Source: Ruminococcaceae bacterium UBA866
GTDB taxonomy: Bacteria > Bacillota > Clostridia > Oscillospirales > Ruminococcaceae
Direction: 5' to 3'
Length of the DNA: 9,271 nucleotides
NCBI GenBank assembly: GCA_002295325.1
Contig: DBGA01000027.1
Location: 33,115 to 42,385 of the forward strand
In this document: one piece after another, positions 1 to 7,105 of the stretch
Numbering within the stretch: position 1 is the stretch's first letter
Layout of the letters: the number at the start of each line of letters is the position of its first letter
Made by a program: the position numbers and the translations under genes
Notes under the pieces: model-generated
What the model saw: the letters and a program-made list of their open reading frames with translations, nothing else
The model's database searches: none
What the model was told of the DNA's origin: nothing

Positions 1-194
1 TTTTGCTCTAGGCCCTCTTTGATTTCAGCGTCAACATCAGCGGCAACGCCTATTCTATGCTCATCAGCATAAGCTGTTACACCTTCAGCTTGCTCAGTAA
101 ATTTTGAAGCAGGTGCTTTACATTGTGGGCAGGCATGAGGAGCTGCGTCATCCTCGTGAGTGTAACCGCAGATTGTACAAATAAATTTTTTCAT
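1..194 (-). CDS. Reverse rubrerythrin (NADH peroxidase type), N-terminal part, cut by window edge
   Basis: The visible 64 codons begin MKKFICTICGY and carry two CxxC pairs (C6/C9 and C22/C25), which form a short rubredoxin-like iron site at the N-terminus. They continue into a stretch ending in a DEHRIGVAADVD-type sequence that normally leads into the four-helix di-iron rubrerythrin domain. A rubredoxin domain placed before the di-iron domain defines reverse rubrerythrins. In clostridia these are cytoplasmic peroxide-reducing enzymes that take electrons from NAD(P)H through rubredoxin reductase partners. The start is supported by GGAGGA at 203-208, 8 nt upstream of the ATG. The gene has its own promoter (254-282) and is divergent from the radical SAM gene. 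The di-iron domain lies outside the window, so the assignment rests on the N-terminal domain order. An ordinary short rubredoxin is unlikely because the ORF continues past the metal site to the window edge. Confidence 0.85.
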   Translation of the reverse strand, partial: MKKFICTICGYTHEDDAAPHACPQCKAPASKFTEQAEGVTAYADEHRIGVAADVDAEIKEGLEQ

Positions 195-250
195 AATAAT
201 AATCCTCCAATATTGAATTTGTCTTATCTTCTTTTGTTTGACAATATGTT

Positions 251-277
251 TTAAGTATACCATATAAGTATATTTAA
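251..277. promoter_or_regulatory. Imperfect inverted repeat over the rubrerythrin -10 box (possible operator)
   Basis: Arms TTAAGTATAC (251-260) and GTATATTTAA (268-277) match at 9 of 10 positions around a 7-nt centre. The dyad spans the -10 box and most of the promoter spacer, where a repressor would block polymerase. It does not fit the 7-1-7 PerR box, so no regulator can be named. A+T-rich composition makes chance palindromes common. Confidence 0.3.
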
Positions 278-282
278 GTCAA
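254..282 (-). promoter_or_regulatory. Sigma-A type promoter of the reverse rubrerythrin gene
   Basis: Read on the - strand, TTGACT (277-282) is followed by a 17-nt spacer and TATACT (254-259), each one mismatch from the housekeeping consensus. Transcription would start near 247, giving a leader of about 53 nt before the ATG at 194. An imperfect dyad (251-277) covers the -10 box and spacer. Confidence 0.75.
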
Positions 283-299
283 GGGAATAATAAATAATT

Positions 300-328
300 T
301 TGCAAAGTGTCTCAATCTTTGTTACAAT
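300..328 (+). promoter_or_regulatory. Candidate promoter of the radical SAM gene (extended -10)
   Basis: TTGCAA (300-305), a 17-nt spacer and TACAAT (323-328) preceded by TG at 320-321, which gives an extended -10. Transcription would start near 335, leaving an untranslated leader of about 105 nt. The -35 boxes of this promoter and the divergent rubrerythrin promoter are about 17 bp apart. No known riboswitch core is recognisable in the leader. Confidence 0.5.
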
Positions 329-439
329 TAGATTCATATACTATATACACCCTGCCCTATAAAGTGTTGCTAAATATAAAGCTACTCTTGGGTAACATAA
401 CTTTGATATTTTCAAACTAGATAGAGAGGTAATCTATTT

Positions 440-2146
440 ATGACAAAAACACTACTTGTTTCAATAAATGCAAAATTCATTCACTCAAACTTAGCGATAA
501 GATCAATTAAGGCATATACTCAAAAAAATCTTCCAATCAACATCGATATTGCAGAGTTTACAATTAATCAGCCACTTGATGTAATTATGCGAGAAATTTA
601 TAAGACAGCTCCTGATGTCGTTGCATTTTCTTGCTATATCTGGAATTACGAGTATGTAAAACAGCTTGTTCGTGAGTTGAAAAAGCTATTGCCAAATACT
701 ATCATAATGCTAGGCGGACCAGAGGTGAGCTATAATCCTGATGAAGTTATTATCCAAACTGGCGCAGATATTGTCATGGTTTCTGAGGGTGAAAAGAGCT
801 TTTGTGATTTAATGGAAGCAATTACAAATTCAAAACCTTACTCTGATGTGCGAGGAATTGTATACCAATCAGAGGGTAAAATCATCGTGAACGAGCCTGC
901 TGTTTTGCTAAACTTAGGGGATATTCCGTTTGCTTATGATGATGATTTCTCTGACTTTGAAAATAGAATTGTCTACTATGAGAGCGGTCGGGGTTGTCCG
1001 TTTAAATGTCAATATTGTTTATCTAGTGGCAGTGGCGGGGTTCGGTTTTTACCACTCGAACGGGTTTATTCCGACCTTTCTCGCTTTTTAAGTGCAAATG
1101 TTCGCCAAGTAAAATTTGTTGATAGGACATTCAACTGCGATAAAAAATATTCCATGGCAATCTGGAAATATTTAAGTGAACACGACAACGGTGTCACAAA
1201 TTTCCACTTTGAAGTTGCCGCTGAGCTTTTAGATGATGAGATGATTGAATACCTAAACACTGTTAGAACTGGGCTTTTCCAGCTTGAAATTGGAATACAA
1301 TCCACCAACAAGGAAACCCTTACAGCCATTAAACGTGTCACCCTACCCGACAAGCTAACACCAATTATCAAGGGATTGCAAAAAGGCGAAAACGTCCACC
1401 TACATTTAGACTTGATTGCAGGGTTACCCTATGAAGATTATAATTGCTTTAAAAATTCTTTCAACTACGTTTACTCCCTCGCTCCAGACCAGCTACAATT
1501 AGGCTTTTTAAAGCTATTGAAAGGTTCTGGGTTATTTGCCGATAAAGAACGTTACGGGCTTAAATGCACCGATTTTGCCCCATACGAGGTCATTTCTACC
1601 GACTGGCTCACCTACACCGAGATTTTGCGTCTTAAAATGGTTGAAGATATGGTTGAAACCTACTACAATTCAGGCAGATACTCTAAATCGATAGACTATC
1701 TTGTATCGCTTTTCGAAAAGCCATTTGATTTTTTTGAGGCACTCGGTGACTACTATGAAAAAAACAATCTCCACCTTGCACCACACTCAAAAGTTGAGTA
1801 TTATAATATTTTATTCTCATTTTTACAGCAGTTAAATCGTGGCGAAATCGAACACTTCAAATGGCTGTGCCTATTCGATATCTATGCGCACGAAAATGCA
1901 AAAAAACTGCCAGATTGGATAGACGTCAGTTCCGCTAGCAAGTACAAAAATAAATTCTTTGACTTTGTAAATAACCAAGATAACAGAGAAAAATATTTTC
2001 CTCAATATGCTGAATTTGAAGTAAAGCAAATTCTTCGTTTGGTAAATTTTGAAGTGTTGCCCTTTAACCCATTAAGTGGCGAGAATAAAGAAACTGCACT
2101 ATTATTCAGATATGCTGATAGTAAAATCATCGAAATAGAACTATAA
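440..2146 (+). CDS. B12-binding-type radical SAM protein with C-terminal DUF4080 domain
   Basis: 568 residues in three parts. Residues about 4-140 form a Rossmann-like B12-binding domain, with G92-G93-P94 and the E116-G117-E118 segment seen in B12-radical SAM proteins. The radical SAM barrel (about 175-400) carries C186, C190 and C193 in CPFKCQYC, the CxxxCxxC ligands of the [4Fe-4S] cluster that cleaves S-adenosylmethionine. The C-terminal part (about 400-560) matches what I know as DUF4080. The B12 domain lacks the classic DxHxxG cobalt-ligand motif, so cobalamin may bind without a protein ligand or not at all. GAGAGG at 424-429 lies 10 nt before the ATG. The gene stands alone between its own promoter and terminator, so context suggests no substrate. 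The family is widespread in Clostridia and of unknown reaction; methyl transfer or ring chemistry would be guesses. Family membership is secure, the function is not. Confidence 0.9.
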   Translation: MTKTLLVSINAKFIHSNLAIRSIKAYTQKNLPINIDIAEFTINQPLDVIMREIYKTAPDVVAFSCYIWNYEYVKQLVRELKKLLPNTIIMLGGPEVSYNPDEVIIQTGADIVMVSEGEKSFCDLMEAITNSKPYSDVRGIVYQSEGKIIVNEPAVLLNLGDIPFAYDDDFSDFENRIVYYESGRGCPFKCQYCLSSGSGGVRFLPLERVYSDLSRFLSANVRQVKFVDRTFNCDKKYSMAIWKYLSEHDNGVTNFHFEVAAELLDDEMIEYLNTVRTGLFQLEIGIQSTNKETLTAIKRVTLPDKLTPIIKGLQKGENVHLHLDLIAGLPYEDYNCFKNSFNYVYSLAPDQLQLGFLKLLKGSGLFADKERYGLKCTDFAPYEVISTDWLTYTEILRLKMVEDMVETYYNSGRYSKSIDYLVSLFEKPFDFFEALGDYYEKNNLHLAPHSKVEYYNILFSFLQQLNRGEIEHFKWLCLFDIYAHENAKKLPDWIDVSSASKYKNKFFDFVNNQDNREKYFPQYAEFEVKQILRLVNFEVLPFNPLSGENKETALLFRYADSKIIEIEL

Positions 2147-2187
2147 AGAACGTCCATCAAAGAATTAAGCTTTGATGGACGTTCTTT
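2145..2187. terminator. Bidirectional terminator between convergent genes
   Basis: Perfect 18-bp stem: AAAGAACGTCCATCAAAG (2145-2162) pairs with CTTTGATGGACGTTCTTT (2170-2187) around a 7-nt loop. It starts inside the TAA stop of the radical SAM gene and ends 2 nt before the stop codon of the small membrane protein gene on the opposite strand. A-rich and T-rich ends on both sides let it work in both directions, though the run of T after the stem is short. Confidence 0.85.
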
Positions 2188-2189
2188 CA

Positions 2190-2408
2190 CTAAAATTTAA
2201 CGCAGTCGCTATCGTCTCCACACTCTACCATTTCGGCATAGTCATCTGCTTCAAGGCAATCGTCTGCTGCCCAACCATTTCCACAAATGTTTTTGATGTT
2301 AAACCCATTCTTTGCAGGAGACATCATATAGCCTACAACCACACCAACTAACACCATTGAAGTTGCAAACCAAAAATTGCGGCTTTTTTGCAGTTTTTCT
2401 TGATCCAT
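2190..2408 (-). CDS. Small single-pass membrane protein with four C-terminal cysteines, unknown function
   Basis: 72 residues. A short charged N-terminus (MDQEKLQKSR) leads into one hydrophobic segment (about F12-M29), then a SPAKNG turn and an acidic tail of about 40 residues with C42, C51, C63 and C69. An AGGAGG box (around 2415-2420) sits about 7 nt before the ATG, so it is clearly translated. It lies 23 nt after the HD gene, is third in the uvrC operon, and precedes the terminator. Positive charges before the membrane segment suggest the N-terminus inside and the cysteine-bearing tail outside, where the cysteines could form disulfides or bind metal; the orientation is inferred. It resembles short clostridial membrane proteins with a (A/S)PxKNG-x-CGN pattern that I know only as hypothetical. 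No catalytic motif is visible. Confidence 0.8.
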   Translation of the reverse strand: MDQEKLQKSRNFWFATSMVLVGVVVGYMMSPAKNGFNIKNICGNGWAADDCLEADDYAEMVECGDDSDCVKF

Positions 2409-2431
2409 TTTGTTTTCCTCCTTCTGTCAAT

Positions 2432-3094
2432 TTATAATAATTTCTGCCCGTTTATCACAAGCTCGAATTTTACACCTAGATATTCCGCCGCTTTTCTACA
2501 TAAAAGCATACGTCCTAAGAAAATTTCAAAGTAATCCATAACAGGACAGATTGTCGTATCTATTTTTAAATCTAGCACAATTGACGCATTATTCTCGCTA
2601 AAGTAAATTTTGCTTTCTTCAGCAGCATAGTTTACTCTATCATGAATGTCAAAGGTTTTTAGGTCTTGATTGCGAACCCTTGTTCTGCGAACATCAGTTT
2701 TATCAGCAAGAATTAACGCTGCCGCAATAGGGTTTACTGCCGCCGCTGTGCTTTCATCATGGTTTCCAATTGCACTGATTACAAGGGCAATTTCTTGAGG
2801 CTCCATGCCTAACTTGTCAAGCAATCGAAAAGCAAGCATTGCACCACTTTGTGCATGGTCGATACGGTTTACAACGTTACCAATATCGTGCATATAGCCT
2901 GCAATTTTTGCAAGCTCAGCTTCTCTGTCAGAATATCCCAAAGTTTTAAGTATCATCTCCGCAGTAACCGCCGTTTTCATAACGTGGGCATAGGAATGCT
3001 CAGTAAAACCAAGCGTTTTTAGCGATTGGTCAGCTTGGTCAATATAGCACTTAATTGTTTGATTGTACTTAATTTCATTAAATGTCACTACCAT
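2432..3094 (-). CDS. HD-domain phosphohydrolase
   Basis: 220 residues, mostly one HD domain. The HD superfamily metal-binding pattern is visible: H33/H37 in EHSYAH, the H69-D70 doublet in GYMHDIGN, H80 in the following DHAQSGA segment, H112-D113 in GNHDE, and D131 in LADKTDVRR. These residues coordinate divalent metals for phosphomonoester or nucleotide hydrolysis. The GYP motif of cyclic-di-GMP phosphodiesterases and the RelA synthetase domain are absent, so a cytoplasmic phosphohydrolase of unknown substrate is the safe call. The ATG at 3094 is preceded by GGGAG (3106-3110) at 11-nt spacing. That box overlaps the uvrC stop codon region, with only 15 nt between uvrC and this gene, which indicates translation from the same transcript. 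The link to uvrC may reflect nucleotide metabolism or simple housekeeping grouping. Confidence 0.9.
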   Translation of the reverse strand: MVVTFNEIKYNQTIKCYIDQADQSLKTLGFTEHSYAHVMKTAVTAEMILKTLGYSDREAELAKIAGYMHDIGNVVNRIDHAQSGAMLAFRLLDKLGMEPQEIALVISAIGNHDESTAAAVNPIAAALILADKTDVRRTRVRNQDLKTFDIHDRVNYAAEESKIYFSENNASIVLDLKIDTTICPVMDYFEIFLGRMLLCRKAAEYLGVKFELVINGQKLL

Positions 3095-3109
3095 ATCATC
3101 ATTTTCTCC

Positions 3110-4942
3110 CTAAATCTCTTGTATAAAATCATAGAGTTCTTGTGCTGTTTTATCACTGATTTTTGCAGTCTGTTTGAGTTCGGCAACGGTTGCTTTTTTC
3201 AGCTCTGGCTTTGTTTTATATTTTTTAAGCAAGGCGATTGCCTTTTTTTCACCAATGCCATCAACCCGTGTCAATGTCAGCTCAAAGCTAGTCTTTTTAT
3301 GGACATTTTTTTGATAGTTAATTGAATATCTGTGAACCTCATCTTGAATGTTGGTTACAAATGAAAATGCAGACCGACATCCAGAAATTGCAATTTCTCC
3401 GCCGTCCTTTGCAATTGCGCGAGTTTTATGCTTAGAATCCTTAACCATTCCAAACACAGGAATTTCAAGCTTGAGATTTTCAATAATCGGTAGGATTGCC
3501 GCAACGTGCCCTTTTCCACCGTCTAGCAAAATTAAATCGGGTAGACGTCCAAATCCTTCACCAGTCGACTTTTCCTCTTCATAGTGGCTAAGCCGTCGAG
3601 TGATTACCTCACGCATACTGGAGTAATCATCCTGTCCCACAACATCTTTTATCTTAAATTTCTTATAGGCTTTCTTTAGAGGGCGACCATTTTCATAGAC
3701 AACCATTCCGCCAACCATAGCACTTTCACCTATATTTGAGATATCGTATGCCTCAATATATTCCGGAGTTTTAGTAAGTCCTAATAGTTTGGTAAGCTCC
3801 TCTAATGCAGAAACCTCTCGGCCTGTACGCTCCACACGTTTAGAAAGTTTTTCGCTCGCATTTGCATACGCCATTTCAACAATCTTTTTGTTCTCACCTT
3901 TTTGAGGAACGATAATTTTAACCCTATGTTTCAGTTTATCGGTTAGATAGTCTTCGAGAAGACGTAGCTCCTCAAATTCAGCGTCCACAACAATCCTTTG
4001 AGGAACATCCACTGTAGAAAGATAGTATTGGTTTAAAAACTCCTGTCTAGTCTGTGCAAGGTCATAGACGTCGCTAAGCGAGAAATCTTCCTTGTCGGTC
4101 AGCTGTGAATTTCTAAACTTCAATATCGCAACCCCAACATTTGTAGAGTTTTGTGCAAAGGCAATGACATCCTGATTTTGAGTGTTTATCATGTAGACTT
4201 TTTGTGTATCGGCAATTTTCTTTATCGCACTAATTCTATCACGCAGCTTTGCCGCTTTTTCAAAATCAAGAGCATCCGAGGCTGCTTCCATCTGTATATT
4301 TAATCGCTCAACAAGGCTGTTTCCACCCTTTTTAATATAGGAAATTGCCTGTGCTAAAATTTCGTTGTACTCTTCTTTTGAAACTTTACCTTTGCAAACA
4401 CCCATGCACTGCTTTATGTGAAAATTGAGGCAGGGACGCGTTTTTTTAATGTCCTGTGGAAACTTTTTGTTACAAGTTGGCAACATGAAAATTTTATTAA
4501 CCTCATCTACTGTCTGCTTTACAGAAAAAGAGCTGGTATATGGTCCTAAATATTCGGCATTATCATCAACAATTTGTTTTTGCGCTGTAATTCTTGGGTA
4601 GTCCTCTTTGGTAATTTTTATATAATGGTAGCCCTTATCGTCCTTTAGCAGTATGTTGTACTTCGGTGAGTTTTGCTTTATCAAGCTACACTCGAGCACA
4701 AGTGCCTCAAACTCACTGTCTACAAGAATATAATCAAAGTCATAAACCTGACTTACCATCTTCTTTACTTTTTCGTTGTGGCTTGGGTTATTGAGTTGAA
4801 AATAGCTGCTAACTCTATTTTTAAGCATTTTAGCCTTGCCTATATAGATAATTTCTCCTGATTTATTTTTCATTAGATATACACCCGGAGAATGGGTTAG
4901 GTTTCTCGCTTTTTCACTTAATCTGTCAAGATATTGATTCAC
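3110..4942 (-). CDS. uvrC: UvrABC excinuclease subunit C
   Basis: UvrC makes both incisions around DNA lesions after UvrA/UvrB loading in nucleotide excision repair. In order, with residues counted from the GTG start: GIY-YIG nuclease (GVY at 20-22, YIG at 33-35, R43) for the 3' cut; a cysteine cluster C157, C171, C179, C183, spaced like the [4Fe-4S] ligands reported for E. coli UvrC; a UVR motif (DFEKAAKLRDRI) that contacts UvrB; an RNase H-like 5' nuclease with D400, D474 and H537; and a C-terminal helix-hairpin-helix (about 557-605). An in-frame ATG at 4966 has no ribosome binding site. GTG at 4942 follows AGGCGGTGA at correct spacing and gives the usual MNxYL start and 610 residues, so I chose it. 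All expected catalytic residues are present, and it is first in an operon with the HD protein and the small membrane protein. Confidence 0.97.
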   Translation of the reverse strand: MNQYLDRLSEKARNLTHSPGVYLMKNKSGEIIYIGKAKMLKNRVSSYFQLNNPSHNEKVKKMVSQVYDFDYILVDSEFEALVLECSLIKQNSPKYNILLKDDKGYHYIKITKEDYPRITAQKQIVDDNAEYLGPYTSSFSVKQTVDEVNKIFMLPTCNKKFPQDIKKTRPCLNFHIKQCMGVCKGKVSKEEYNEILAQAISYIKKGGNSLVERLNIQMEAASDALDFEKAAKLRDRISAIKKIADTQKVYMINTQNQDVIAFAQNSTNVGVAILKFRNSQLTDKEDFSLSDVYDLAQTRQEFLNQYYLSTVDVPQRIVVDAEFEELRLLEDYLTDKLKHRVKIIVPQKGENKKIVEMAYANASEKLSKRVERTGREVSALEELTKLLGLTKTPEYIEAYDISNIGESAMVGGMVVYENGRPLKKAYKKFKIKDVVGQDDYSSMREVITRRLSHYEEEKSTGEGFGRLPDLILLDGGKGHVAAILPIIENLKLEIPVFGMVKDSKHKTRAIAKDGGEIAISGCRSAFSFVTNIQDEVHRYSINYQKNVHKKTSFELTLTRVDGIGEKKAIALLKKYKTKPELKKATVAELKQTAKISDKTAQELYDFIQEI

Positions 4943-4978
4943 TTTCTCACCGCCTTTGCATTCCATACTAGAATTATT

Positions 4979-5005
4979 TTATTAAAACTGTAGCTGTTTT
5001 ATTAA
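4979..5005 (-). terminator. Weak A+T-rich hairpin after the GNAT gene
   Basis: TTATTAAAAC (4979-4988) pairs with GTTTTATTAA (4996-5005) at 9 of 10 positions around a 7-nt loop, just after the GNAT stop codon. It has almost no G-C pairs and no clear T-run in the - direction, so it may be a leaky terminator that lets transcription continue into uvrC. No convincing separate uvrC promoter is visible between 4943 and 5010. Confidence 0.3.
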
Positions 5006-5010
5006 GTATA

Positions 5011-5787
5011 TTATTTATCAGATTTAAAATACACCTTAAAAAGACGGGTTTTACTGGTTAATCCACAGCTTTCTAACGTTTTTTTACTTCCGTGGTTATA
5101 ATACCAACAGCCCGCAATTGGAATTAATCCCATCTGTTTTGTAATTTTCTTTAAGTGAATAATGATACTTCTGCCCACACCCATTTGTCGAAACTCTGGT
5201 ACAACATACATTCCAATCGCACCCCATTCACGTTGCAACTCCATCCGTTGAATATGCCCTGCACCCATAAATGCACCAACTTTATCACGCATAACATAAA
5301 TTAAATTCTCGTCATTTCCGACATATGGTGGCTTAAAAAAGTCTGCTTTGGTAAGCTCCTCTATATCAGCCTCACAGCATAGTTTCAGCGTTTCACTCCC
5401 ATACTCAGCATCTTTTACAGGTGAATTAGAGTCGTCAAAAAAGTAGGCTTGTAGCTCCACAGAGAAGTGATTGTCCATACAAAGTGAGAGCATTAATTCA
5501 TCATTCGTTACAACATACGCACAGGTAGGTGTTAACTCATCTAAAATCTTCTTAAAAATTGGTTGTGCCAAATGAACATAATCATCACTTATATAAAAAG
5601 ATGTCAACATATTTTCCTCAACATGAATAGAAAATATACCAATCATTTTATCATCAAAATCCACTTCATAAATATCAGATTCTAAAATATAATCTTCCCA
5701 ATAAGTATCGACAAGCCTAAGCTTTGACGTATAGGTTATAAATTGAAATTTCGCCTCATTAAGCGTAATTTTCTTGTATGTATACAT
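5011..5787 (-). CDS. GNAT-family N-acetyltransferase, substrate unknown
   Basis: 258 residues. The C-terminal half is a GNAT fold: the acetyl-CoA pyrophosphate loop is VVPEFRQMGVGR with R200-Q201-M202-G203-V204-G205, preceded by the WGAIGMY beta strand and followed by a long helix. A later YYNHGSKKTLESCG segment is the usual asparagine/cysteine-helix region near the C-terminus. The first 130 residues show no motif I recognise and may form a second, non-catalytic GNAT-like half, as in two-domain clostridial members. The ORF runs back to an ATG at 5850, but GAGGTGA (5793-5799) lies just before the ATG at 5787, so that is the start. It has its own promoter (5822-5850). Probable role: cytoplasmic acetyl transfer from acetyl-CoA to an amine of a small molecule or protein; the acceptor cannot be predicted. 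Confidence 0.88.
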   Translation of the reverse strand: MYTYKKITLNEAKFQFITYTSKLRLVDTYWEDYILESDIYEVDFDDKMIGIFSIHVEENMLTSFYISDDYVHLAQPIFKKILDELTPTCAYVVTNDELMLSLCMDNHFSVELQAYFFDDSNSPVKDAEYGSETLKLCCEADIEELTKADFFKPPYVGNDENLIYVMRDKVGAFMGAGHIQRMELQREWGAIGMYVVPEFRQMGVGRSIIIHLKKITKQMGLIPIAGCWYYNHGSKKTLESCGLTSKTRLFKVYFKSDK

Positions 5788-5821
5788 TGCTTTCACCTCG
5801 GATTTATAATTTCTTGTAAAT

Positions 5822-5850
5822 ATTGTATCATAAAACCACTGTAATAGCAA
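5822..5850 (-). promoter_or_regulatory. Promoter of the GNAT gene (extended -10)
   Basis: On the - strand, TTGCTA (5845-5850), a 17-nt spacer and TACAAT (5822-5827), preceded by TGA to give an extended -10. It lies directly downstream of the ATPase terminator, which fits an independent transcription unit. The expected start near 5815 leaves a leader of about 28 nt. Confidence 0.65.
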
Positions 5851-5852
5851 AG

Positions 5853-5883
5853 AAAAATCCCAATCAAAATGATTGGGATTTTT
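5853..5883 (-). terminator. Rho-independent terminator of the ABC ATPase gene
   Basis: AAAAATCCCAATCA (5853-5866) pairs perfectly with TGATTGGGATTTTT (5870-5883) around a 3-nt loop. On the - strand the stem ends in TTTTTCTTT, a good terminator tail. It lies 12 nt after the ATPase stop codon and separates that gene from the GNAT promoter. Confidence 0.88.
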
Positions 5884-5895
5884 AATAAAACGATA

Positions 5896-7020
5896 TTAGT
5901 CGTTTGTAATTGTTTGCTCAGTATCTTTATCGAATAGGTGAACTTTGTTAGTATTGATAGCAATCTTAACAGTATCGCCAACTCTTGCAGTTGAACGAGA
6001 ATTAACTCTAGCGATAACTGGGTTACCTTCAAGTGATAGGTATAGATAAGTCTCATGACCCATAAGCTCAGTAACTTCAACGTCACACTCAACGATGCTT
6101 GAACCAGCAGTTGATAGGTACATTTCATCATCATGTAGATCTTCTGGACGAATACCCAAGATAACTTCTTTGCCAACGCGCTCTTTAATTGCAGCGTTAA
6201 CTTTGCCCTCTGGAAGATCAATCACATAAGATTTTTTCTCTGAAGCAATCTTAAGTGCATATTTACCAGCATTCTCAACGATAGTTGCATCAACCATGTT
6301 CATTTGTGGTGAACCCATGAATCCTGCAACGAATAGGTTACAAGGTCTCTCATATAGGTTTTGCGGTGTATCTACTTGTTGAATGAAACCGTCTTTCATA
6401 ACAACGATTCTAGTACCCATTGTCATAGCCTCAACCTGATCATGTGTTACATAGATGAAAGTTGTGCCTAAACGTTGGTGAAGTTTTGTAATCTCTGTAC
6501 GCATTTGAGCACGAAGCTTAGCGTCAAGGTTTGATAGTGGCTCGTCAAGTAGGAATACTTGTGGCTCACGAACGATAGCACGACCCAAAGCAACACGTTG
6601 GCGTTGTCCACCAGACAAAGCTTTTGGTTTTCTATCTAATAAATAAGTTATGTCAAGAATTCTAGCAGCTTCATCAACACGACGTTTAATCTCATCTTTT
6701 GGAGTTTTACGAAGTTTTAGTCCGAATGCCATGTTCTCAAATACTGTCATGTGAGGATATAGTGCGTAGTTTTGGAAAACCATTGCGATATCACGGTCTT
6801 TTGGAACTACATCGTTTACTAGTTTGTCACCTATGTACAACTCGCCCTCTGAAATTTCTTCAAGACCAGCGATCATACGAAGTGTTGTGGATTTACCACA
6901 GCCAGATGGTCCAACCAAAATAATAAACTCTTTATCTTCGATTGCTAAGTTGAAATCTGAAACTGCAACTACTCCACCTGCATATTTTTTATAAATACCT
7001 TTTAAATCTAAACTTGCCAT
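5896..7020 (-). CDS. Sugar ABC importer ATPase, MsmK/UgpC/MalK family
   Basis: 374 residues, typical length for the CUT1 carbohydrate-importer ATPases, which energise uptake of oligosaccharides or glycerol phosphate from the inner face of the membrane. Visible motifs are Walker [10 protein letters not shown] (37-45), Q-loop Q83, signature LSGGQ (135-139), Walker B VFLLDE (155-160), D-loop SNLD (163-166) and switch H193 in THDQVEAM. Residues about 230-370 form the OB/TOBE regulatory domain, including GIRPEDL. The ATG at 7020 follows AGGAGGTC at good spacing; the in-frame ATG at 7047 has none. No permease or binding-protein genes are nearby and the gene is enclosed by its own promoter and terminator. 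It therefore probably serves several sugar importers encoded elsewhere, as MsmK and MsmX do. That sharing is inference; the family is certain. Neither msmK nor ugpC can be assigned firmly. Confidence 0.95.
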   Translation of the reverse strand: MASLDLKGIYKKYAGGVVAVSDFNLAIEDKEFIILVGPSGCGKSTTLRMIAGLEEISEGELYIGDKLVNDVVPKDRDIAMVFQNYALYPHMTVFENMAFGLKLRKTPKDEIKRRVDEAARILDITYLLDRKPKALSGGQRQRVALGRAIVREPQVFLLDEPLSNLDAKLRAQMRTEITKLHQRLGTTFIYVTHDQVEAMTMGTRIVVMKDGFIQQVDTPQNLYERPCNLFVAGFMGSPQMNMVDATIVENAGKYALKIASEKKSYVIDLPEGKVNAAIKERVGKEVILGIRPEDLHDDEMYLSTAGSSIVECDVEVTELMGHETYLYLSLEGNPVIARVNSRSTARVGDTVKIAINTNKVHLFDKDTEQTITND

Positions 7021-7067
7021 AATAGACCTCCTAATTGTATACAACATATATTACTATTGCTAAATAT

Positions 7068-7076
7068 ACTATACCA
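7068..7076 (-). promoter_or_regulatory. Extended -10 of the ABC ATPase promoter
   Basis: On the - strand, TGGTATAGT (7068-7076) is an extended -10 with one mismatch in the hexamer. No good -35 is present at 16-18 nt. Transcription would start near 7061, about 40 nt before the ATG. A TTGCTA/TAGCAA inverted pair (7057-7062 and 7084-7089) brackets it almost symmetrically and may be an operator, though six-base arms are weak evidence. Confidence 0.45.
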
Positions 7077-7105
7077 AATTTTATAGCAAAATAACAGTAG
7101 ACAAG

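Noticed and set aside
329..439. Riboswitch in the leader of the radical SAM gene, for example a cobalamin or SAM type
   Set aside because: No conserved core of either class is visible and no terminator or long stem lies before the start codon.
440..2146. Radical SAM gene and rubrerythrin as a dedicated oxygen-defence pair
   Set aside because: They are divergent with separate promoters and nothing in the sequences links their functions.
3026..3325. 99-codon open frame on the + strand
   Set aside because: It lies opposite the HD gene start and the uvrC helix-hairpin-helix region. Its phenylalanine/leucine/cysteine-rich product is what reverse-strand A+T-rich coding DNA produces.
4943..4966. 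Upstream ATG (4966) as the uvrC start
   Set aside because: No ribosome binding site precedes it, while GTG at 4942 has AGGCGGTGA at correct spacing and yields the conserved family N-terminus.
5788..5850. Upstream ATG (5850) as the GNAT start
   Set aside because: It would lie within the -35 box of the gene's promoter. The ATG at 5787 has a strong GAGGTGA site.
5793..6221. 142-codon open frame on the - strand
   Set aside because: It overlaps the C-terminus of the ABC ATPase in another frame and runs through its terminator. The composition is leucine/isoleucine/threonine-rich with no domain.
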